The notes beneath the pieces were generated by a model. The model searched no databases. It was not told the DNA's origin and saw nothing but the letters and a program-made list of their open reading frames with translations. Of a stretch of 64,000 bases of DNA, positions 36,483 to 48,400 are shown one piece after another. Source of the DNA: Oryzias latipes (lineage: Eukaryota; Chordata; Actinopteri; Beloniformes; Adrianichthyidae); the NCBI RefSeq assembly GCF_002234675.1, contig NC_019862.2:28254707-28318706 (forward strand). The letters are read 5' to 3'. Every line of letters starts with the position of its first letter. Positions within the stretch are counted from its first letter, which is position 1. The position numbers and the translations under genes are program-made.

Positions 36483-39400
36483 TTACAATGTTGGAGGTTT
36501 CAGGCCGTACTTGCGGGCCACTTCTGTCTGGGCGTACGCTGCATCACAAAGGGAGTACAAATGGGCCATCTCCATCTCCGACTTGGCTAGGTTGATTGCT
36601 TTGTTGAACATTTCTATGGCCCTGTCCAGATTGCCCCTGAGGAGAACAACAATATGGTTTACACAAGTCCCAACAAGAGTGTATTAAGACCAGGAAAACC
36701 GTTTGCTCCTGACCCCGATCGCTTCATTTGTTCTGGATCCAACCTTTCATTTGGTCTGTATTCAGACTTCCTTGAAGCAGACTTTCCTGATTTGAACGAA
36801 AGCTTGTAAACAAAATCACGCGAAAGAAAGATCTCTTCACTCATTGGTCAGGAATTACGATGTTGGAGCAAAGCAACTAGTGACAGAAATTATGGAAGTC
36901 CTGTGCTTTGCAGTCCTTCTCGGGGTAGTTCATTGAAGCTTTATATTTTGCTGATGATTTTAAACGCCTCTATCAACACTTTTTACTTCTGCTTTGGTCT
37001 GGTAGAGTCGTGCTGGGCGGTTACTGGCAAGTAGACGTCTATGATGGTTGTTTAAATGAGCCTGCATTTATCCAACCACATTTCAACGAGTTGCTGTGTC
37101 TCATCGTTGTTGTGTTATGGCGTTTTTTTAAGAGAACCGGGGACCGGCAGCAGGTGAATTGCGCAGGGATTGTAAAAACGTAAAGCCGCTGCCCGTCACT
37201 CACTGCAGCGTGTGAGTTTGGCTCCTTGTCCACATCTAAAGAACATTCAGACCTAAGATCCCGTTTAAAGTCTCAACGCCTGCATGAAGCAGAAACTCAC
37301 CACGTATCAACCAGACTAGACAATCAGCAAAACCACCACGAGAAATACTCATCATTTATCAGCAACAGCATAACAATGTTATTAAAAAGAATCCACAGAC
37401 TTATTGTACTTTAAAAGTGTTGAAATTACATCAAATGCACACATTCACTTGTATATTTAGTTTTAAACATATTTTCGCGGACTGAGTTTAACTTTGCTGT
37501 TGGGCCGCGTTAAAAGTTCTGGAGTTCATGGAACGCATCGATCAAGCAGAGATCTGATTGGCTCTCAGTTCTGTCGCTCAGCTTGTTGTTAGGTAGTTTG
37601 GACCAATGGGGTTCAGCTATGGGCCGAATAAGGGAAATGGGGGGGGGGGGGGGGGGGGGGCTGGAGCGGGAGGGGGGAATATGAAGTTGGGAGAAGCGCT
37701 CTCGTGTCGGCGGGAGAGAATAAGGAGTTGCTGAATTAATTGAACGGCGTTTGTCGCGGTCTACAGTAACCAGAATAAAGAACCTTAAATGAGGTTAAGT
37801 CTCCGTGCCTCAGTGTGAGAAAAGGACATAACATTATTGTATGGCTCTTTGGAAATCACATTTAAAAATATGTGGCGTTTATGGCTCTCTTGGCCAAAAA
37901 GGTTCCCGACCCCTGCTATAAGGCCTTACATGGAATGGCCCCGTCCTATATTAAGGACCTCATAGTCCCTTACCATCCAATGAGAACACTTCGCTCGCAA
38001 AATGCAGGACTGCTTGTGGTTCCTAGAATTAGTAAAAGTACGGTTGGAGGTAGAGCGTTTAGCCACCAAGCCCCTGTCTTATGGAATAAACTCCCAGCTC
38101 ATGTAAGAGAGGCCGACTCAGTTTCTACATTCAAAGTTAGACTGAAAACATTCCTCTTTGGACAGGCTTATTGTCAGACTAGTTAGTATTCAGAGATTAT
38201 TTAACTTAATGTTAATTTGTTTAAATTAAACTTAATAATAACTATTTCTTTTAAAAGGCTGCTAGAAGTTGAAGCTGGGGTAACTATGGTGCACTGGGGT
38301 TCTGTCCTCTATTCTTTTCTACTTCTACGCTTCCTCTCCTTTATTCTTGATCATAATTTATCATTTAGTTCTCCATGCCTCTGTTTGGTGCAGTGCGATT
38401 CATGTATTGTCCCTCTTTTCCTCTCCCCTCCTGGGGAGTGGGAGTGCTTCCAGACTCCAGTTGGTTCATCCGTGCTCCAGTTCCTGACCGTTTACCTCGC
38501 CTTTGCTCCTGCTCCTACACCTGGCTGTGGATCCTGCCTCTGGCTCATCTCTGGCTCGTCTCTGCTCTGTACCTGACCGAGTACCTCGTCTCTGCTCCTG
38601 CTCCTACACCTGGCTGTGGTTCCTGTCTCCGGCTCGACTCGCGCCTTTGACTGTCCCCACAACCACGGCTGGATGAAGCTCGTCTGCTGGACTTTTATAT
38701 ATGTAGTTGTAGATTTAGATAAGTTAATTCTTCTCTAAGATTTCTGGTAAATCGCCTGTCCGTCCTGGGGGAGGATCCCTCCTTCATGTGGGCACCCCTG
38801 AGGTTTCTTCGTTTTTTCCGGAATCCGGTTTTTTTGGGAGTTTTTCCTTACCGCGAAGGGGGGTCTAAGGGCAGGGATGCCAGTATAGCTTAGTCAGTTT
38901 GTTAGTTCATTTTAGTATTTTTCTATTGAACTCTTTGTATTCGTGATCCTTTTGATTTCATGTTTTACTTCGAAGCCCATCGAGACGACTGTTGTTGTGA
39001 TTTTGGGCTATACAAATAAAATTGAATTGAATTGAATTGAATCTGAGAGCAATTCCTGGTCCCAAAACCAGGATCCGCTTGGTTGTATTCAGACTGAGTG
39101 AACTCTGGTTCACTTTAAGAGAACCAAATGTGTCCAGTCTGAATACACCCCGAATGCTTGCATTGTTCTCCATCCTGGACCTTGGCATCTACCATCTGAA
39201 AACAGCAGATTTTGTTTTACAGATGACAAAGATTCAATGACACAAAGTTGTTGATTTGTCGAAGTTGTTTCTGATTTGTAAATAATTCAATAAAAGCAAC
39301 ATTACATTTTTATAGAACACCATTATAACACGGAGAACTCAATCCAGTCTCAGATCATCTTTCAGGTCAAAAAGTTTGATCATATTTTGCTTTTACCTAA

Positions 39401-42400
39401 ATTATGCTTAACTGTGTATTTTCTTTAACAGAGGAACATTTTCTGTGCTCAGATTTCTTAACAGATGCCTGCCTAATTCACCCTTGCGGTTGGAAAAATC
39501 AACAATGTTATTTGATTGAACATTGATTCTCTGTAAAATGTTTGCAGCTGGATTAAACTTAGACTTTGTGATGAAGATTTTCCCTTTAACGTCAAAGTGG
39601 ATGCCAACAACCGGACGGTCACTATACCGTATATCTTCCAATAGTCTCTAATAGACACCGATCTCCAATAAACGCCAAGTCTAACAGCTGCTATGCACTT
39701 TAAAAACTGGTTGCCAATGATGGCCGTGCCCCTTTAAAAAACAAAAAACATTTTCCCTCTATGGGCCTACTGATAGGTCTACAAGACCTTGACATTTTGT
39801 GCACGCCACCTTAAGATATAAAACTTTACAAATTCTTATTTTTATAAAACAATGGAAGTTCCTCTTTTGAAAATCAGACACGTTTCTCGTTTCTATTCCA
39901 CAGACCAGTGGAAATCAAGCTTTAGATGTTTCCCTGTTCCGACTGACTGAGCACATCTGATCCAGGTGATTAGCAGCACGAAGTGCAGAGACAGCTGGAA
40001 ATCAGGCTGGCTGGTAGATGGAGGGTCAGGATTAAGCGACTCTGCCCTTAAACGCTTTGGCTCACCTTTGAACTTCGATGGTTCCCATGGTCTCATAGGC
40101 AAAGTCACATTTGTTATCAATCTCTATTGCTTTGCTGATGAGGTCCAGACCCAAGTCGAGGTCTTGTTTCCACTGAAGCTGCAACAAACTGGAGAGGCAT
40201 TCAGAAATGACTTCAGCTGGGCTGGTAAAGTACCAAAGGCCAAAGGCCCCCGCAGGACGGAGAAAACAGGCTCACCCTTTGTGTACGTATGTGGTCGCGT
40301 TGTCTGGCTCCAGTTCGATACACTTGTCATACATCTCATCGGCTTTTCCAAACTGCTGCTGGTCAGTCAGAGCCTGAGGGGAACAGACAACGGTTCATGT
40401 TTCTGGAGCAACATTTGAGGACGATTTTACGTGAAAATTTGAATCACACAAACTGCTTCAGACTCAATTACAAAAACGGGCTTGGGGGGGGGGGGGGGGG
40501 GGGGGGCAAACAAGGGTTCTTAGTGAATCAGTGACTGGAGCCAACTGCTCCCCAAGGATCAAGTCTGCAGGACTAAGTAGACATTGAGATAGATGTGTGA
40601 CAAATTGAGTGATTTTGACTAAAAGATGATGCTTTTGTAATGAAAGCAACATGTGATTTATCATCAACATTCAGCTTTCTGTGACCTTTATCACAGAATC
40701 CAATGAAAGCAAAACTGAGCTCTTCAGTGCAGAACAAGCAGGTAATGAAACAAAAGTCAGGTTTGGGTTTGAAAAAATAAAGTACAACTTTTCACTTTTA
40801 AAAGTTATTTGACTCAAGCTTGAAAGAGTTTCTGGATCTTGTTCAAATATGGAGGAAAAAAAACTTTTTTTCTAAATCAAATTCATTTTTTTTTCCTTTC
40901 ATCATTTCTAGATTTTTCCCCCGTGATTCTGCTTCAAGATACTGTTTTATATACTGTAAATGTAAACCATAAGCAACAAGAAGTTTCTTGTTTTTAGAAC
41001 TGCAAACATTCATTTATATATTTTTGTTGCTCAAGTCAACATTTGAGATTTTTTGTTGCCCTAAAATTAAAGTAAAACCAAACAGTTTTATGATTTTAAA
41101 CAAAGGGCGATCTAAAACCTTCATCAAAAATAAAGGAGAGACATGAAAAACATCAATGAGTAAATGTAACGACCTCTTGGTCTCTTTTATAAAGGTCCAC
41201 TTGCAGAACTGTCTCAGTTGCACATCTTTTTTGCTTTTATACAGTCAATATGGAAGTAATGATTTTGTACCTGAGCATAAAGAGCGTAACCTTCAGCACA
41301 TTTGGGAAATCTTCGGATCACGTCCTCGAATCCGTCCATGGCTGTCTGTACGCGTGTTGGGTTGTTTCCGGTATACGCTTGTCTGTACTGAACAACAAAC
41401 AGACCCATACTCTTAAAGTCTAACAAATGTATACGACACACGTGTTACAAATTAGGAGAGAGAAGAAATTGTAGGAAAGAAAAATAATAACGGTGCTCTT
41501 GGATTCTTGATTTCCTTACAAGGGCAAAGCACTTCTGTGCTTGAGCCAGAGCGGAATCAGGTCTGAGGAGGATGCACTCGTCAAAATCTGCCACTGCATC
41601 GTCCACCTGATCCAACAGGATCTTCAGCTGGGAGGAAAGAGAGTTCTGGTTAAAAGCAGGCAAGCAACAACCCCAAAAAATATAAATAATAATAATAATT
41701 TAAAAAAAACCACACCACATCCAGCCCCCTCTCACCTGGCCCCTGTGGTGATAAACATCTGGGTTGCGCTTGTCGATCTCAGCTGCTGTGTTGAAGTCTT
41801 GTGTGGAGAGCACCGGCTGCTGCTGCTGCATGTACATGCTCCCACGCTTGATCAGAGCATTGGCTTGGAGCTGACAGATTTCAGAGGATACACAGTAAGA
41901 AGTCAGCCATTTTTAACACTGAAAACATTGGATCACATGAATATACTTTCAAAAAAGTACAAATGAGTCACAGGAGATTACATGCTCTGAATAAAAGCCG
42001 TGTTAACCTTCACGTTGGCATCTGGCAGGTTGATGACCCGGTCCAAGTCCGGTTGGGCAGCAGTAGCGTTACCGATCAGCAGGTAGAAAGTGGCTCGCAG
42101 CAGCAGCGCCTCTGCTGTGTATCGACCTCCTGACTCGATCTCCTTGGTGCACTCGCTGATGATTTTGTCGTAGTTTTCCTCCTCCATGTACTGTTTAGCT
42201 TTCAAGTAACCAGAACTGCAGAAGTAGTGAAACAGTTAAAGAGCTGCACAAAGAAGAAAAGAATTCATCGATAGAGCTGGTGTTCGAGGTGAAACGCTGC
42301 ATCTGTAACAGAGCCTCAAGGTTTATAAATGACTGGAAAAACTAAAGTTTGGAGAGTTGTTTGTAAAGCATGTCGAGTGCTTCTGCAAAAACTATGCAAC

Positions 42401-45400
42401 CCAGTTGAAAGTTTCTCAAACAGGGTTATGTGCTCAGTAAAAAGTAACACCTCCACTGACTCCCACACAAAGATGTTAAACGAACAAACGGCAGAATAAC
42501 ATGGTTTTGAAAACAAGATAATATTGGAGCTTCTTCAAATTCCAATGGATTGTGTTAAATAAAAAAAAGCATATGTTTAAGCACAAAGTTTTTAAATCTT
42601 CTTTGACAGCTCAAGAAAGATCAAGATTAAAAAAAAACAACATGAATCTGACCTTTCGGTGACTTGAGCCGCTTCCCCCTCGTTGTCCTTGTCCTCGTCT
42701 TTCTTCTCGCCCTTCTGCAGGGGCTGTGAGATGATGTCATCAGTGAAGGAGCTGAAGTATGACTTAATGAACTGAGGGGAGGGCATCATCGGCTCGCGAT
42801 TCTGCAAAAGCAGTGAGGGGGTTTAACGGGCAACAAAAGACGGCGATAAGGAGCTAAGAGGTGCAGAGCTACCTTGTATTTCTCTTTGGCCTTCTCCTTT
42901 CCCAGCTGTTTCAGCACCTTGTCTGCCAACAGCATACTCTGCTGGTTCTGGAAGGCCTCCAGGATGCACACAGCTGTCACATCTGGAGCACACAGAACCA
43001 AAAATAAATAAATAAACCTGTCCAATGGAGTCCTGGGGCCTGTTGCACAAAAGTAGGATAAGGGATTAAGCCAGGATATCTTGGTGATCCTGGCTCAATT
43101 GATCCCCAATCCGGTTGCACTAAAGCTGGATAGGGGGCAGGAGGATATGTTATGGTATAAATTACCATGGAGATTTATTCTGTGGAGCTAGCCTGCTCCA
43201 GACCAGGCTAAATTCCAGGATCTATTTAATCTCATCCCTAACGTCAGTCAGCAGTCGCCACAAATGGAAACCAATAGTTATTTCACTGCTCACTATACAT
43301 TGTTATCACATATAACTAGACCCGCTGTCATTATTTAAACGTTTGTGATCATTAATTTCAATCATTTTGGATAAATAATGAGTTTTAGATGATGTTGCTA
43401 TCATTAGATAATTTACAGTTTCCCATAGACTATAAGGCTATATGTAAAATGATAGAATATTAGGGCCACAGAGGGGAAAAAAAGACAAGTCATAATATTG
43501 TAACCAGTTGTTTTAAAGGAGGACAGTTGTTAAAATGACAGATGTGGGGCATTTCGTGAAATTGTACTTCAGTATGGTTTCATAAACGAAGACATGCTGA
43601 TGTGCCAGAATATGAAGGATCACATTGTCATAACTATCAAAACTGTAGAAAGAATATGTTGCTTTTCTGCAGAAAGAACCAGCCTCATAAATTAATGACT
43701 TTATCCTTTTTTCCTTAGTGGGCCCTAGTACTCTGTCATATAAAATAATACACATTCCATTAAAATATGAAAATGTGTAACATTATGTTCCTTTATTGAA
43801 TAAGGATAAAACAAAGCAGGTAAACTACACTCAAAAAACGTTCACTTTGAATGAACATAAAAAATGATGGAAATGATTTCCACATGATTAGATAGGGTTA
43901 CTTGAACAAAAATGAATCATATTGGTCCTACTCAATGTACTTAGGTTCAAACTAATAAATTTAAGTTGATTCAATCTAAATACTGCAGTTGGACCCAACT
44001 TTAAATGAATATTGTTGCTCACTCTCAAAAGATAAAAGTTGATCCAACTTAATTGAATCACTCCAATTGGTCACACCTCATTAAATTAAGTTTATTCAAC
44101 TTAAATTTTGTATGACTACCCAACACAATTTATGTTGATATTACTTAATTTTTTGCTTTAATTTTATTTATACATCTGACAATGATAAGGGTTTTCCAAA
44201 GTTTCAACCAATGGGTCTTTTAATTTTCACATCAAAGACATGAAATGCGCAGTAATGTCCCTCATGACAAGACAGGAGTTCAAATAACGCGAATTCTATT
44301 TTAAGTTACATAAACAATTTACCGCACAAAGGGTTTGGTCATCATCCTCTCCCACACTCTAACTCATGGTGCAGAAAAGAAATAAACATATCAGTTTAAA
44401 TCACTAGTTAAAACAGCTAGACAATAAAACCCATGGACAAAAACTCACACTTAGACCCCAATCTGCCCAGATAGACAAAGAAAATGGAATCCCACAATTC
44501 CTTGCGATTACTAATGTATCCAATTCAACGGTATCATGTTGGATCAACATGATTGAAATTAGTAACTTTTAAATGGATTATTTTTATGTACGATCGACAT
44601 GATTCATTCACGGAAGATTTACAAACATAACATTTTCTGGTTGAAATGACAACTTACATTTTCATAAAATTAATTGGCTGGTAATTTAATTCAAAAAAAT
44701 CTCGAGTGTGCTTTATCACTGTGGCGGTGTTGCCTTTCTTCTTAATTATATCTTTTACCTCCTCGTATGCCTCCATGAGGATTTGTGCTTCCGACGGGGA
44801 AAGGTACGCGGCTCTAGTTGCCATGGTAAATCAGTTTATCTGTGATCTTCGGCGGGGTCTGTTTGAGTGAGCCGTGAGCGCGCACCTATCCAGGATTGGT
44901 TACACCTGGCTTGATGAATCCGTGTCTGCTCATCCTGGCTTGGTCTTTGTGCAACCGATTAAGCCTGGACGCACATGTTTTGGATTCATTGAGCTCAGCT
45001 CAGTCATTTATCCCGGATGTCTTAATTCTACTTTTGTGCAACAGGCCCCTGGTTCCAACTAAGGCAAACAGAAAAAAGGTCTCACCTTCCAGGCACTCCT
45101 TCTTGTTGTCGAGCTTTTCCAGAGCTTTGGCCCGTCTGAACAGAGCCTTGATGTAACGCGGGTTCAGCTCCACGGCCTGAGTGCAGTCCTGCACCACTTC
45201 AGCCCATTTCATCTGCAACAAGCACCGTCATTTAGGACTTCTCCAATGATCCACAGACAGATCTACCACCACGTTTATTTTTTATATTTGGATCTGAACG
45301 AATCAAAGCACATCTTTCTGTCAGAGTGGGAAGACGTTTCAGTAAAGCGTCACCCATAATGCCAACCTGTTGTTCGTACGCAGCCGCTCTGTTCTGGTAA

Positions 45401-48400
45401 AACGTCGATAGATCCGCCTTCTGCTCTTTGGGGCAGAGACTGATGGCCTCTGTGTAGCACTGGATGGCATTCTCATACTTGGTAGCTTTGAAGTACTTGT
45501 TGCCCTTATTCTTGGCTGCTTGGGCTCGATCCAAAGGGCTCTGCACAACAGAGAGAGGCATTTTGTTTTAGTTAGACAGGCCTTTCTGCGACTCCATCAA
45601 AAGCAGAGAGTTTGCGGAAATCCAACATCAATTTCTGTGATGAAACTGAAAAGTAGGTCAGCATTTCAATTCCACATTTGAAAACATGTCTGAGTAAAAA
45701 GTCTGTCATTTCTTTGTCTAAATCTGGCAAAAACAGACATATCAGGCAGGGGATAAAAAAAGGCTCGTGGGAGAAAGACACTTTCTGTTTCAGAGAACCT
45801 TTTATCACAGAGCTACACTGAAAATAAACTTCTCTATTCTGTGGTAACCAGCAGCCTTTTTCGCACTAGAGTAACACGCAGGATTAAAAACACTTTGTTA
45901 CACTACTTAACTCCCATTTCAAATGTGCTTACATTTTTCCCCCTTTCTATTAACTTGTACTTTGCTTTGTTTTTTTAAAAGAGATGGGCAATATATATCG
46001 GTGCTGGTAACAGTATCGGTCGATATTTGCAAAATTTGAGTTTATCCGTTTTGGTCTGATATTGAAAAATCTACCAATATTCTTCAAACTATTTTCAGAA
46101 ACACTATTTTTGAAATATATTCTTGTTCCTGATAGATTGGGAAGTTTATCTTGACAGTCATAGCCAGTATTTGACTGTTTTTAGGTAAATGTTATTTTTT
46201 GGTGGGATCCATGTTGTTCCTAATAGATCCCTGGCAATAAGGATCTTATGGTTTACAGTTTGGTCCAATATTCAGTAAATAGTCTGAATGCTTTCAGATA
46301 TATTTATAGGATACCTGTTCCTATGAGATCCTTTGTTGTATGTTAAGAAAAAGAAACAGAAAATACATCTAAACTTTCTGTTACTGTAGACACTTCAGTA
46401 TCGGTATCAGCAAATATCGGCCATCGGCTACAGTTCACATTCTGTTCAGGCCTTTTGTAACCACAGAGAAAAATGTTTCAAGTTAAAAGATGCAGTCTGA
46501 CTTAGTAAACGCCATAAAACACACCATAGGAAGGACTTTCACAGTAAATGTGCGTAAAACGAGCAGAAAGGGCTGCAGGTCAGATCAGATGCTGCACATG
46601 TGCAGAGGTTTTCAAAATAATGCACTACAAAATTAAAGCCAAGATCTTCTCCCAATTATTGTCACTTTTGCTTTTAAGTAAATGCTTGACATTTTACTTT
46701 TGATAATTTCTACTTAAATGTAATTATAATATGCTGTTTTCCAGGTAAGAATTTGCTTTTGGGTAATTTTTTACGTCACAATTTGCTAACTCCTCTACAA
46801 AATAATGCTTTCATGCACTTTTCGAGGCGCTCAAGGCGCTTACAATGTGTATTCCATTATGGGGCCGGCTGACGGGGGCGTGGCTGCCAGTACGCCTCCT
46901 CTGACCATCACCTGGACATTCACGGATCGCAGGGGCCACACTGGGGGCGGGGAGGGTGGGGACACGGCGTCGGTTTACTGGCGGGAGCGGGGACTAAACC
47001 ATTGACCCTTCGGTCAACCACCTAAGCTACTGCTGCCCCAAAATAAAACAGGAACTCGGTAAGAACTGCAGGTAGATGAAGGAACATTTTTCATTCTTAA
47101 ATTCTGGATAAGTGAGGTCACCCATACAAAATGAATCACTGTTGGTGGGGAAACAGTAGAGTCCTACCTTTGTTCTCATCTGTGGGTGATGGACTAAAAT
47201 GTACAATGTAGAAAAATAAAAAAGACTTGAGGCCATGCTGTCTTAATGTAAGTGTACAGTAGTTAAGACAGCAACCATTACCTAGAGATGGCTCTAAACT
47301 AGCGGTTTCTCCATTTCATTGGCTGTTTATAGAGCTTTGCAAACAGCAGCAGCTAAACATTGATCAACAGAGATATTGCACGTATTCAAAGCTAATACTG
47401 ATGGCGATTCATGTGGTCACAAGTCTTCTTCGTGTGAGAATGCAAACAAATGTGCAAACTTTGGAAATACACTCCAGTTTTGAATTAAACCTCTGGTGAC
47501 TATTGGAAAAATGAAGAAAACATAATTTTCTGATGTTGCTACTGATGTTATTTATGGGGGTACAAAACTCTGTGTTAATCTAAGCTAAATTATCTATTTT
47601 TCCCCCTACAAAATTGAAGGAAAATGTGATATGATCTGCACTAACTTTTAAAAGGAAAAAATAAAATGATAATAAACTGCACGGTGGAACAGTGGTTAGC
47701 GCTTTTGCCTCACAGCAAGAAGGCCCCCGGTTCAAGTCCTGGCTTGGGGACCTGAAACAGAACATCAGTGGGGGACCGTTCTGTGTGGAGTTTGCATGTT
47801 CTCCCCGTGCATGCGTGGGTTCTCTCCGGGGACTCCAGCTTCCTCCCACTGTCCGTAGGTTAATTCATAGGTTATTGGTCACTCCAAAATGTCCAGAGGT
47901 GTGAATGTGAGTGTGTATGGCTGTGTGATATGTGTGACCCTGTGACAGACTGGCGACCTGTCCAGGGAGTCCCCTGCCTTCGCCCATAAGTGGCTGGGAT
48001 AGGCTCCAGCAGCCCTGTGACCCCGAAAGGAACAAACTAAAGGAAATTAATGAATGAATAATAAACTAAAGAAATAAAATAAAAAATTGCTTTACATCTG
48101 TAGAAAAAGAAGAAGTGTACCCAGATTCTCCCTTTCTAAGGCCAAATCTTATCCTAAACTCTCCACCGGCTGCTGTTGAGAACGTGTAACAGTTATGAGT
48201 TAATACTGATTGTTTTACACGCGTCTTCGAAAGTTCATGGAGTCCTGCGTCTATGAGCAAAGCACTGAACCACATGATGCATTCAGCTGTTTGTCTGGTC
48301 CATGGTGTGTACTTATTTGAGCTTTAATACCTTGCTTTAAGGCACAGAGTGCTTTACAGTAACAGGGTTCAGCGTCTTGCCTAAAGACACGACAACACAT

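Noticed and set aside
47690-47745. tRNA-like sequence with A and B boxes
   Set aside because: It lacks a pairing acceptor stem and runs into a SINE body and tail, so it is a SINE head, not a tRNA gene. The same applies at 27364, 46990 and 52340.
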